Below, one piece after another: positions 1-7,056 of a stretch of DNA of 19,846 nt. Origin of the DNA: Gemmatimonadota bacterium (GTDB taxonomy: Bacteria > Gemmatimonadota > Gemmatimonadetes > Gemmatimonadales > GWC2-71-9); NCBI GenBank assembly GCA_025360265.1, contig JANYCP010000147.1:1-19846 (forward strand). The letters run 5' to 3'. The translations under genes and the position numbers were made by a program. The notes below the pieces were generated by a model, which saw only the letters and a program-made list of their open reading frames with translations, was not told where the DNA came from and searched no databases. Within the stretch, counting starts at the first letter, position 1. Each line of letters opens with the position of its first letter.

Positions 1-204
1 TCACACCTGATCGTGGGTCAGGATATCTCTGGCGACGTTGCGGATTTCTACGCCCATCTGTGCCCAGCCGGCGTGTATGAGCGTGACGGCGACGCGCTGC
101 GGGTCAATCCGCCCAATTGCGTGGATTGCAAGGCCACGGACGTGGTCGGACCACGATGGACGCCACGCGAAGGCGGCAGTGGCCCGAAATACCGGTTGAT
201 GTGA
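1..204 (+). CDS. Electron-transfer flavoprotein:ubiquinone oxidoreductase-like protein, C-terminal fragment
   Basis: Only the last 67 codons are in the window. The frame is open from base 1 and ends at TGA 202-204, so the gene begins to the left. The tail contains CPAGVYE, then a short hydrophilic stretch, then NPPNCVDCKATDV, and ends in an EGGSGPKY motif. This is the ferredoxin-like 4Fe-4S domain that closes ETF-QO (FixC/FixX type), the membrane-bound flavoenzyme passing electrons from ETF to quinone. In the usual family tail four cysteines hold the cluster (CPAGVYE plus CxxCxxC). Here the last position, after CKA, is threonine, so only three of the four are visible. The stop overlaps a GTG that may start the next gene. 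Family assignment is fairly firm from the motif string; the cluster state is inference. Confidence 0.8.
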   Translation, partial: SHLIVGQDISGDVADFYAHLCPAGVYERDGDALRVNPPNCVDCKATDVVGPRWTPREGGSGPKYRLM

Positions 205-1346
205 ACGCCATCCTGACGGAATCCCCGGGTCGCCGCCTCTGGTCATGGCTGACCAAGCCGCCCGATGATATTCTCGCCGACGCGGCACGCGACGGTGAGT
301 TACTCGTGGCGCGTATGCGGGTTTTCATCACCGTGTTGCTGGTGATCTCACCGCTCCTGGCGTTGGTGTTCGGTCGCAATCCCAATACCAATTTCATTGG
401 CCTCGGCGTCGCCGTCTCGGCGATGCTCGTGGCATTCGCCCTCGCGTACATCGTTCGCGCGACGCCGTATACGTCTCAGGTGTCGGTCGTGTCTGCCATC
501 GTCGATGTGTCGCTGGTGTCGGCTGGATTATTGGTGTACTGGATCGCCAATGCGCCGCTGGTGACCAGTAATTCGCGGGTGTTGTTCGAGTGTTACTTCC
601 TTTCGATCGGTGCCTCGGCGCTCCGGTACGATGCCCGGGTCACCGCGATTGCCGGGTTGACCGCCATTGTTGAGCATCTCGGATTGTCGTGGCTGGTTTC
701 GGCCACGGCGCGAGGTCGGGGGCTCGAGCCGGACTCGCAGTTCTACGGTGATTTCTCATGGTCGAGCCAGATCTCGCGCGCCATCGTGCTACTCTGCATG
801 ACGTTTGTTGCGCTGGAACTGGTGCGCCGCGCGCAACGCCTTCGCCACCTGAGTACCGGCGATCGGCTCACCGGCCTGTTCAACCGTGCCTATGCCGAGG
901 AGTATCTCACCAACGAAGTGCTGCGGACGGCCCGCAGCGACTCGGCGCTGGTGATCGGCATGCTCGATGTCGACCACTTCAAGTTGTTCAACGACAGCCA
1001 CGGTCATGCCGCCGGTGACGCGGCGCTCAAGCACGTTGCATCGGCAATCCGGGGCAAGCTGCGTCGCACCGACACCATCGCGCGCTACGGCGGAGAGGAG
1101 TTTCTGATCGTGCTGCCGGGAACCGGCTTGACTCGCGGTCTCGAGAAGCTCGAAGAAATCCGGGTGCATATCGCGCTGCAGGAAGTCCGGTTGCCCAAGG
1201 GTGGTCGCGAAAAACTCACGGTGTCGATCGGGGTGGCATGTTGGGATGACGATGGCAAGACGGTCGATGAAATGCTCGATGTGGCGGACGCCCGCCTCTA
1301 CGAGGCAAAAAACGCCGGGCGCAACCGGATCCAGGGGCCGTCGTAG
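201..1346 (+). CDS. Membrane-bound diguanylate cyclase (GGDEF domain)
   Basis: Makes the second messenger cyclic di-GMP from two GTP. The N-terminal half has about six hydrophobic segments (roughly residues 41-58, 66-85, 93-115, 120-137, 145-163, 185-205), which form a membrane sensor region I cannot assign to a named family. The C-terminal half is a complete GGDEF domain: DRLTGLFNR near residue 218, DVDHFKLFND, and the active-site signature GGEEF at 297-301. An RRTD inhibitory I-site (R288 to D291) lies exactly five residues before it, so product feedback inhibition is expected. No EAL domain follows, so this is a synthase only. I chose GTG 201 because it overlaps the upstream TGA in a GTGA junction. 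ATG 156 and TTG 117 are in-frame alternatives that would overlap the upstream gene by 49 or more bases. The ligand sensed is unknown. Confidence 0.9.
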   Translation: MNAILTESPGRRLWSWLTKPPDDILADAARDGELLVARMRVFITVLLVISPLLALVFGRNPNTNFIGLGVAVSAMLVAFALAYIVRATPYTSQVSVVSAIVDVSLVSAGLLVYWIANAPLVTSNSRVLFECYFLSIGASALRYDARVTAIAGLTAIVEHLGLSWLVSATARGRGLEPDSQFYGDFSWSSQISRAIVLLCMTFVALELVRRAQRLRHLSTGDRLTGLFNRAYAEEYLTNEVLRTARSDSALVIGMLDVDHFKLFNDSHGHAAGDAALKHVASAIRGKLRRTDTIARYGGEEFLIVLPGTGLTRGLEKLEEIRVHIALQEVRLPKGGREKLTVSIGVACWDDDGKTVDEMLDVADARLYEAKNAGRNRIQGPS

Positions 1347-1356
1347 CGATCGCTAC
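1343..1356. repeat. 14-bp perfect palindrome joining two convergent stop codons
   Basis: GTAGCGATCGCTAC is self-complementary. It contains the TAG of the diguanylate cyclase gene (1344-1346) on one strand and the TAG of terC (1353-1355) on the other, with only six bases between them. With no loop it is too short to be a good intrinsic terminator. It may be chance symmetry of two TAG stops around a GCGATCGC core. Confidence 0.5.
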
Positions 1357-2267
1357 CGGCGTTTCTCCGCAATGAGTGAAGCCACCACCGACACCCCAAG
1401 CACCAGCACAACGCCAAGTAGCGTTACTCCAGTCGGCACTGTCAACCAGTGTCCCGCCAGCATCTTGCCGCCGACAAGTATCAGCACCGTCCCGACGCCA
1501 ACGCCCAGGTAGGCAAAGCGCCCAATCATTGCGGCGAGCACGAAATACAGCGCGCGCAATCCCACGATGGCGAGGATGTTCGACGTATAGATCAGGAATG
1601 GGTCGCGGGTGATCGCAAAGATTGCGGGAATCGAATCGGTCGCGAACATCAGGTCGGTCCACTCGATCGCCAGCACCACCAACAACAGCGGCGTGGCAAC
1701 CAGCTTTCCTGCGTGCCGCACGAAGAACGCAGGGCCGGAAAAATCGTCGCTGAGCGGCAACACGCGTCGCGCGGCGCGCAGCAGCGGATTGCTCTCGACG
1801 CGCACTGTGACTTCAACCGGGCGTGCCAGCATCCTGATCCCTGTAATGATCAGCAGCGCACCAAGGAGGTAGATCACCCACTCCAATTCGCGGAGCACTA
1901 CGGCGCCGCCACCGATCATGAGGCCTCGCATCACGATCGCGCCGAGAATGCCCCACTTCAGCGCGACGGGATGCAGGGCAGGCGGCACGGCGAAGTACTG
2001 CAGGATCATGATGAAGACGAGCAGGTTGTCGACGGAGAGCGAAAACTCAACGACATAGCCGGTCGCGAATTGCAGTGCGGCAGCGTGACCCTCGATGGCG
2101 AAGAGCACTGCGCCGAAGATTGCGGCAAACGCAATGACCACGGCGCTCCACCAGGCAGCCTGTCGGATCGTCGGTGTCCGGACCCGACTGATGACACCGA
2201 GTTCCATGCCAAGCAGCAGCACCATCACCGCGCCGAAGGCCAGCCAGCTCGCTGCCGGGTGGTGCAT
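1353..2267 (-). CDS. TerC/Alx-family integral membrane protein, putative metal ion exporter
   Basis: A 304-residue polytopic membrane protein of the TerC family (Alx, MeeF/MeeY relatives). Characterised members export manganese or help metallate secreted enzymes, and some were first noted for tellurium resistance. Both family signatures are present: EFSLSVDN at residues 74-81 in one transmembrane helix, and EWTDLMFATDSIPAIFAIT at 202-220 in another. The acidic residues buried in these helices are the proposed ion site. Length and topology (about 8-9 helices) match the full family and no extra C-terminal CBS domains are attached. The ATG overlaps the moeA stop in a TGATG junction, so the two should be translationally coupled. 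I see no room for a yybP-ykoY manganese riboswitch directly upstream, although such elements often precede this family. The actual ion is not shown by sequence. Confidence 0.92.
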   Translation of the reverse strand: MHHPAASWLAFGAVMVLLLGMELGVISRVRTPTIRQAAWWSAVVIAFAAIFGAVLFAIEGHAAALQFATGYVVEFSLSVDNLLVFIMILQYFAVPPALHPVALKWGILGAIVMRGLMIGGGAVVLRELEWVIYLLGALLIITGIRMLARPVEVTVRVESNPLLRAARRVLPLSDDFSGPAFFVRHAGKLVATPLLLVVLAIEWTDLMFATDSIPAIFAITRDPFLIYTSNILAIVGLRALYFVLAAMIGRFAYLGVGVGTVLILVGGKMLAGHWLTVPTGVTLLGVVLVLGVSVVASLIAEKRR

Positions 2268-3496
2268 CAGTCGAATGTCATCACGGTCACGCTGGCGCCC
2301 GCAGGCAACACGCCGTCACCTGCCGGGATGATCGCCAGGCCGTCCGCGCGAGCGATCGACATCAGCATGCCAGAACCTTGCGGGCCGGTGAGTCTCGCCA
2401 ACGGAGCGGTTTCACCAACGGGCCACTCGAACGTGCAGCGGACGTACTGATCGAGTGTCGCGTCGCGGCGAACGTCATCGCCAAGCTGTGCCTGAAATTG
2501 TCGCCGCTCGGTGACTCGATGACCGCCCATGGCGCGAATCGCCGGGCGACCGAAGAGCTCGAACGTCACCATCGCGCTGACCGGATTGCCGGGAAGGGCA
2601 AGCCAGGCGCGTCCATCGGGAAAGAGACCGAACGTTGCAGGACCACCCGGCCGCACCCGAACCCGGTCGAACAGTTGCCGCACGCCGCAGCGCTGCATCA
2701 CAGATCGGACATGATCATGATCGCCGACGCTCACCCCGCCCGCGGTGATCAGCAGGTCCACATCGTCAGCGGAGCGCACCGTTCGTTCAAGTTCGGCGGC
2801 ATCGTCGCGGGCGATACCAAGCGGAACGGCAATCGCCCCGGCCTGGCTCACCAGCACGGCAAGCGCGGGGCCGTTGGCGTCGCCGAGTCCGGCTCCAGAG
2901 GTGATCTCATCGGGACGATCGAGCGGCACCAGTTCGTCGCCACTCGTCAGCACACCGACACGTGGGCGACGGTGCACCACTGGATGCGCGACACCGAGGG
3001 CGGCGAGCACGGCAATCTGGTGTGGCCCCAGCACGGTGCCCGCGGGGAAGGTGAGCGCGCCGCGCGCCAGGTCGGCGCCGGCGCGACGCACATTGCCACC
3101 GGCATCGCGGTCACGCTGCACACTGACAGTGGTGCCGCTCTGCTCGGTGTCTTCCTGTCGCACGACCGAATCGGCGCCATCGGGCACAGCGGCTCCAGTG
3201 AAGATGCGAGCCGCTTCACCGCGACCGATCGGCGCCCGAGGCGTCGCACCCGCGGCGATTGCGTCGATGATCTGGAGCTGGATTGGTGTGCTGGCCGTGG
3301 CGCCGCGAATGTCTTCGGCGCGTACCGCATAGCCATCCATGCCGGCGTTGGTCCAGGGCGGCAGGGGCACGGCAGCCATGACGTCTTCGGCGAGCACGTG
3401 GCCGTTCGCGTCGACGAGCGGCATGCGCAGCGAAGGCTGGATCGCTACGGCGGCGGTGATTTCCCGCGCGGCGTCGGCAGCCGACAGGACCCGCAT
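2267..3496 (-). CDS. moeA: Molybdopterin molybdenumtransferase MoeA
   Basis: Inserts molybdate into adenylylated molybdopterin in the last step of molybdenum cofactor synthesis, in the cytoplasm. The 409-residue length equals that of E. coli MoeA (about 411). Motifs in order: PPWTNAGMDGYA at 46-57; FTGAAVPDGAD near 99-109; the molybdopterin-binding (MoCF) domain with LTSGDELV near 183-190, TAGGVSVGDHD at 251-261 and LPGNPVSA at 301-308; then a C-terminal beta domain. I chose ATG 3496 (MRVLSAAD), four bases after the preceding stop. A longer in-frame start at 3547 would run about 50 bases into the upstream gene. No moaA, moaC, moaE or mogA is in the window, so other cofactor genes must lie elsewhere. 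The stop is coupled to terC. Confidence 0.95.
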   Translation of the reverse strand: MRVLSAADAAREITAAVAIQPSLRMPLVDANGHVLAEDVMAAVPLPPWTNAGMDGYAVRAEDIRGATASTPIQLQIIDAIAAGATPRAPIGRGEAARIFTGAAVPDGADSVVRQEDTEQSGTTVSVQRDRDAGGNVRRAGADLARGALTFPAGTVLGPHQIAVLAALGVAHPVVHRRPRVGVLTSGDELVPLDRPDEITSGAGLGDANGPALAVLVSQAGAIAVPLGIARDDAAELERTVRSADDVDLLITAGGVSVGDHDHVRSVMQRCGVRQLFDRVRVRPGGPATFGLFPDGRAWLALPGNPVSAMVTFELFGRPAIRAMGGHRVTERRQFQAQLGDDVRRDATLDQYVRCTFEWPVGETAPLARLTGPQGSGMLMSIARADGLAIIPAGDGVLPAGASVTVMTFD

Positions 3497-3500
3497 CAGC

Positions 3501-4316
3501 TCAGTAGCGCCGACCGCGCTGTCGGGCGAGCACGACGTCGAAACCAACGAGAATGCTCGGATACCCTTTCAGCGCCGACGAATGGTCTGGCACGAACCCT
3601 TGCCCGTACGTTGGCCCGTTGACCACGCCGAGCGCCAACCACGTCTCGCGCACCTCGACGTGAATCTGGTAGCCGGAACTCGGTGCCGTACTGAGGCCGA
3701 AGCCAAGGGTCCACGAAGGTCGCATCGCCTTCCAGTCGTCGTCCTTGTAGATCGTCATGAAGAGCGCGGTATCACCAACGTGTCCGTAGGTGGATTGCAA
3801 TGCGACCGTGCTGCTCGGCGTGAACGCGATTCCCGCACTGGCCTTGAGGTACGGCTGGAGAAAGGAGCGAGTCAGCGGTCGATACACCATGCCGGCGTGG
3901 ACCACTGTGGTCGATGCGGAGCCGAGCGTTCCCTCGAGCGCCGAGCAGACGTCCAGGAGTTCCACGTTGCCGTTGTCGTGAACGACGGTGCAGGCGTCGG
4001 TCGTGCCAAGGCCGAGGAATGTGAACTCGGCGGTGAAGCCGAAGTGTGGACCAGGAAAGTAGGTGGCGTGGGCGCTGATCGTGATATCGGAGTGCATCTC
4101 CCGGTGGAGATGGAAAATGTCCGGCTCGTTGAACTGAGAATAGATCGGCTGGTTCGGCACGTCCCATAGCTTTGACGAACCGAGGAATCCGCCAGCGATG
4201 CCGATCGTCAGCCGGGCTTCATCGTTGGTTTGCGCCTGAACTCGCGAGGCGGATGCCGCCGCGATCGCCAACCCGATTCCGATGATGCGCGCCTTGTCGC
4301 TCAGGTGTTCGATCAC
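3501..4316 (-). CDS. Secreted/outer-membrane beta-barrel-like protein of unknown function
   Basis: A 271-residue protein I do not recognise. Starting at GTG 4316 it has a short N-terminus and a hydrophobic signal segment ending in SASRVQAQ, a plausible signal peptidase site. The GTG is preceded by GAGGA four bases upstream, which is why I chose it over the longer upstream reading. The mature part alternates polar and hydrophobic residues with repeated aromatic and glycine positions (for example FTAEFTFLGLG, MVYRPLTRSFLQPYLKASAG, LGFGLSTAPSSG), as expected for amphipathic outer-membrane strands. Two cysteines lie in the ACTVVHD...LLDVCSA region and could form a disulfide in an outer loop. It lies between the QueD-like gene and moeA in one tight run. 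No substrate or function can be inferred. Confidence 0.7.
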   Translation of the reverse strand: MIEHLSDKARIIGIGLAIAAASASRVQAQTNDEARLTIGIAGGFLGSSKLWDVPNQPIYSQFNEPDIFHLHREMHSDITISAHATYFPGPHFGFTAEFTFLGLGTTDACTVVHDNGNVELLDVCSALEGTLGSASTTVVHAGMVYRPLTRSFLQPYLKASAGIAFTPSSTVALQSTYGHVGDTALFMTIYKDDDWKAMRPSWTLGFGLSTAPSSGYQIHVEVRETWLALGVVNGPTYGQGFVPDHSSALKGYPSILVGFDVVLARQRGRRY

Positions 4317-4320
4317 GTGT

Positions 4321-4325
4321 TCCTC
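4321..4325 (-). promoter_or_regulatory. Ribosome binding site that decides the GTG 4316 start
   Basis: On the minus strand GAGGA is followed by four bases and then GTG. It immediately precedes the signal-peptide-encoding start. The longer reading up to 4511 would overlap most of the QueD-like gene, so this site supports the shorter protein. Confidence 0.6.
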
Positions 4326-4341
4326 GCAAGACCTGTGAGAA

Positions 4342-4734
4342 TCAATCTGCGCCCGTGCAGTCAGCCCAGAGCGTGGCGTCCTCTGCCACCCGGACTCGTT
4401 CCAGCGCGGCGCCGGACGGAAGTTGCGGAGCGATGGTACGCCAGCACCACGCGGCCAGTGCCTCGCATGTTGGCAGCTGATCTCCCGAGGCAAATTCAGG
4501 GATCGCTGCATTAAGATCGCGTCCAGCGAGCGGTTGTGCGATATCGCGCGTCAGAATGGCGTCAAGCGTCGCAAGGTCAATCACACTGCGCTGTGCCCGA
4601 TCGACAACGGCGCCAACCGTCACTTCAATACGGTACAGGTGACCATGCGGGTCCCGAGGGCCGCCTGCCGGGAAATGATGCGTCGCATGCAGCGCAATGG
4701 CCCGGGTCAGGGAACACTGCGCTTGACCCTTCAC
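4342..4734 (-). CDS. QueD / 6-pyruvoyl-tetrahydropterin synthase-fold protein, atypical active site
   Basis: A 130-residue T-fold protein of the PTPS/QueD family, whose members convert dihydroneopterin triphosphate to tetrahydropterin products (QueD: 6-carboxy-tetrahydropterin for queuosine and deazapurines). The zinc site is intact: LHATHHF with H19, then HGH at 30-32. The VID at 51-53, the LPTCEALAAW stretch at 87-96 (usual PTSE..A) and E118 in the last strand also fit the family. The catalytic cysteine normally just before the HGH motif is absent (AGGPRDPHGH), and the usual Asp-His pair reads A-G in PLAGRDLN (68-75). The reaction is therefore doubtful. Its GTG start overlaps the upstream stop in a GTGA junction. 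No queC, queE or queF lies nearby. Fold assignment is confident; function is not. Confidence 0.82.
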   Translation of the reverse strand: MKGQAQCSLTRAIALHATHHFPAGGPRDPHGHLYRIEVTVGAVVDRAQRSVIDLATLDAILTRDIAQPLAGRDLNAAIPEFASGDQLPTCEALAAWCWRTIAPQLPSGAALERVRVAEDATLWADCTGAD

Positions 4735-5435
4735 AACACGATACCGATACCGAGCCGGAATTCGGGAGTGATGGTGTACTGTCCGGCAAGCCCGGTGGGA
4801 TTGACGGCGTTGGGATTTGCCGACGTGCCCGGCTGCTTCGCCGGTTCCTGACTGTACGACAATGGATAGTCCAACTTCCAGATGAGCGCGCGAGCGTCGA
4901 GCTTGAGGTACAATCGCTGACCGGCAAACAGGCGCGTCCCCAGGCCGGGCGCGAAATACACCTTGGTGCCGAACGTGTAGCCGGAGGTGTCGCTTGCCGG
5001 CGACGCCTGGCCATGCACGAGTCCAAGACCGAATTCGGCGAACGGCGCCAATCCGTGCCAGGTCTTTCCGCCAGTGAGATTGAGTTGAGCGCCGAATTCG
5101 ATGCCGATGAGCCGGTGGTCGACCAGCCCCTTCTCGCGCGTGGCAACCGAATCATCGGCGTCGATCTGACTTCGCTTGGTGTTGGCGGTCCAGAGTCCAA
5201 GCGAAAACGTCAGCGTGTTCTTGCCGCGCAACACCCAGCGCACACCTTCGGAGACTCCATCGCGCGGCCCGAGGTTCAGCGTGCCGCCGCCGCCGAGTAC
5301 GCGGCCAGCGCTCAGCTCAAGGTACGAGCCGTGCTCGATCTCGCGAAACGGCGACGCGGTCGGCATGTAGCCAACCTGGGCAGCTGCAGAAACGGTCGGT
5401 GCCACCACGAGGACGACGATCAGAGGAAATCGCAT
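4731..5435 (-). CDS. Putative outer-membrane beta-barrel protein, function unknown
   Basis: A 234-residue protein with a clear signal peptide (MRFPLIVVLVVAPTVSAAAQ, cleavage likely after AAAQ). The rest is made of short amphipathic strands separated by turns rich in Gly, Asn and Asp: SYLELSAGRVL, TLTFSLGLW, IGIEFGAQLNL, PFAEFGLGLVHG, VYFAPGLGTRLFAG, LYLKLDARALIW, and a final FRLGIGIVL. A terminal strand ending in a hydrophobic residue is typical of barrel proteins. The layout resembles small 8- to 10-strand barrels, but I cannot name a family. It begins nine bases after gpmI ends, and its last four bases overlap the start of the QueD-like gene, so it is part of that transcription unit. It shows no obvious similarity to the second barrel-like protein at 3501-4316. 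Confidence 0.75.
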   Translation of the reverse strand: MRFPLIVVLVVAPTVSAAAQVGYMPTASPFREIEHGSYLELSAGRVLGGGGTLNLGPRDGVSEGVRWVLRGKNTLTFSLGLWTANTKRSQIDADDSVATREKGLVDHRLIGIEFGAQLNLTGGKTWHGLAPFAEFGLGLVHGQASPASDTSGYTFGTKVYFAPGLGTRLFAGQRLYLKLDARALIWKLDYPLSYSQEPAKQPGTSANPNAVNPTGLAGQYTITPEFRLGIGIVL

Positions 5436-5444
5436 GACACCAAT

Positions 5445-6995
5445 CTATCCGTGCAGCAAGGAATGCCCGGTCATCTCGGCAGGCTGCTGCAGGCCGAGCA
5501 AGGCGAGAACGGTCGGCGCGACATCACACAGGGCACCTCCAGAGTGCAACGTGTGGCGGGCACCAAATGTGACAAATGGGACGGGATTCGTGGTGTGAAA
5601 TGTGTGCGGGCCGCCCGTGGCCGGATCAAGCATCTGCTCGGCGTTGCCATGATCGGCGGTGACGAGGACCCGCGCACCGGCGGACTCGGCGGTGGCCAGG
5701 ATCCGTCCGAGTGACTCATCCACCGCCTCGACTGCCTTGATGACGGCTGGCAATACGCCGGTGTGACCCACCATATCGGCGTTGGCAAAGTTCGCCAGAA
5801 AAAACTCGCGCTTGCCGTGACGCATCGCTTCGCAAAGCACATCGGTAATTCCTGCGGCACTCATCTCGGGTTGGAGGTCATAGGTCGCGACCTTCGCCGA
5901 CGGTACGAGTTCTCGCTCCTCGCCAGGCCAAGGCGGTTCATTGCCGCCGTTGAAGAAGTAGGTGACGTGCGGATACTTCTCCGTTTCGGCAGTTCGAAAC
6001 TGGCGCCGGCCCGCTCCACTCAACACCTCGGCAAGGATGCGCGCCATCGAAAACGGCGGGTAGGCAAGTGAGAACGGAAAGGTCTGGTCGTACTGCGTCA
6101 TCGTCGCGGCCATCAGCTCCGGGCGTTCGCTGTCCGGAAAACCAGTGAACCCCGGGAGTGCGAGCGCCGAGATGATCTGGCGCATGCGATCAGAGCGATA
6201 GTTGAAGCAGAAGATGGCATCGCCCGATTTCATCTTCGCAACCGGCGCGCCGTGTTGTGCAATCACCAGCGGCTTGACGAATTCATCGGTTTCGTCGAGT
6301 TCATACGCTGCGCGAATTCCGGCGACGGGATCGGTGACCGGAGTACCAACGCCGTGCACCAACGCGTCGTATGCCAGTTTCACTCGCTCCCACCGCTTGT
6401 CGCGATCCATCGCGAAGTAGCGACCGGTGAGCGACGCGATCACCGTGCGTCCGCCGCCGACGCGTGCGATGTCGGCGGTAAGTTTTTCAACCACCGCCGC
6501 CGCCGACTTGGGCGGCGAATCGCGTCCATCGAGAAATCCGTGAATGGCGATTCGCGGAACATCGAGGCGCACGAACGCCGTAATGGTTGCGATCAGGTGC
6601 GCGTCAATGGCATGCACGCCGCCGGGCCCGAGCAATCCGATGAGGTGCACCGTTCCACCGGTGCGACGCGCGTGAGCAGCCACCTCGGCGAGTGCGGGGA
6701 GGGCGAAGAAGTCGCCACGCTCGATGCTCTGGTTGATGCGGACCAGATCCTGCGGCACAACGCGACCGGCGCCGAGGTTGAGGTGGCCGACCTCGCTGTT
6801 GCCCATCTGGCCGGCGGGGAGCCCGACGGCAAGTCCGCTGGCGTCGAGCAGGGTGCGTGGCGCGCTGGCGAGCAGGCGATCCCAGTTCGGCGTATGCGCC
6901 ATGGCGATGGCGTTGCCCGTGATTTCCTCGCGCCAGCCCCAGCCATCGAGGACCAGGAGGACGACGGGCGCCGCGTCTCGGGAGGTGTCGGTCAA
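5445..6995 (-). CDS. gpmI: 2,3-bisphosphoglycerate-independent phosphoglycerate mutase
   Basis: Interconverts 3- and 2-phosphoglycerate in glycolysis and gluconeogenesis using two manganese ions and a phosphoserine intermediate. The 516-residue length is normal for GpmI. The metal and catalytic signatures are complete: VLDGWG with D17; GNSEVGH with nucleophile S67; HGFLDGRDSPP from 152 in the inserted phosphotransferase domain; FNYRSDRMR near 264; NADMVGHTG at 405-413; TADHGNAE at 446-453; HTTNPVP at 467-473. The start is TTG 6995, with GGAG about six bases upstream; I see no ATG or GTG nearby that keeps the first strand. It is the first gene of the minus-strand run and is divergent from the secreted hydrolase-like gene 61 bases away. 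Product identity is very secure; the start is less so. Confidence 0.97.
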   Translation of the reverse strand: MTDTSRDAAPVVLLVLDGWGWREEITGNAIAMAHTPNWDRLLASAPRTLLDASGLAVGLPAGQMGNSEVGHLNLGAGRVVPQDLVRINQSIERGDFFALPALAEVAAHARRTGGTVHLIGLLGPGGVHAIDAHLIATITAFVRLDVPRIAIHGFLDGRDSPPKSAAAVVEKLTADIARVGGGRTVIASLTGRYFAMDRDKRWERVKLAYDALVHGVGTPVTDPVAGIRAAYELDETDEFVKPLVIAQHGAPVAKMKSGDAIFCFNYRSDRMRQIISALALPGFTGFPDSERPELMAATMTQYDQTFPFSLAYPPFSMARILAEVLSGAGRRQFRTAETEKYPHVTYFFNGGNEPPWPGEERELVPSAKVATYDLQPEMSAAGITDVLCEAMRHGKREFFLANFANADMVGHTGVLPAVIKAVEAVDESLGRILATAESAGARVLVTADHGNAEQMLDPATGGPHTFHTTNPVPFVTFGARHTLHSGGALCDVAPTVLALLGLQQPAEMTGHSLLHG

Positions 6996-7056
6996 GCGCG
7001 CTCCGGAACAGGGGACAAGCGACTTGTCGAAACTAGCGGGGCGCTATTGTTGATGC
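6996..7056. promoter_or_regulatory. Divergent intergenic region with a -10-like element for the plus-strand gene
   Basis: These 61 bases separate gpmI (minus) from the hydrolase-like gene (plus). On the plus strand TATTGT lies at 7045-7050 and the ATG follows after six bases, so a transcript would begin at or very near the start codon. A TTGTCG at 7024-7029 is a possible -35, but its 15-base spacer is short. I see no Shine-Dalgarno sequence before ATG 7057. The gpmI promoter is not clear on the other strand. Confidence 0.4.

Noticed and set aside
1346..1353. GCGATCGC as a HIP1-type cyanobacterial repeat
   Set aside because: I did not see over-representation of this octamer in the window, and the gene content is not cyanobacterial.
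1449..2450. Long plus-strand open frame opposite terC and moeA
   Set aside because: It is the antisense shadow of terC; the translation is rich in His, Gln, Arg and Asp with no family motif, whereas the minus strand encodes complete TerC signatures.
2378..3622. 414-codon open frame on the plus strand opposite moeA
   Set aside because: High-GC antisense frame; moeA on the other strand is full-length with all motifs.
4317..4511. N-terminal extension of the barrel-like protein to 4511
   Set aside because: It overlaps the QueD-like gene and would bury the signal peptide; GTG 4316 has a ribosome site.
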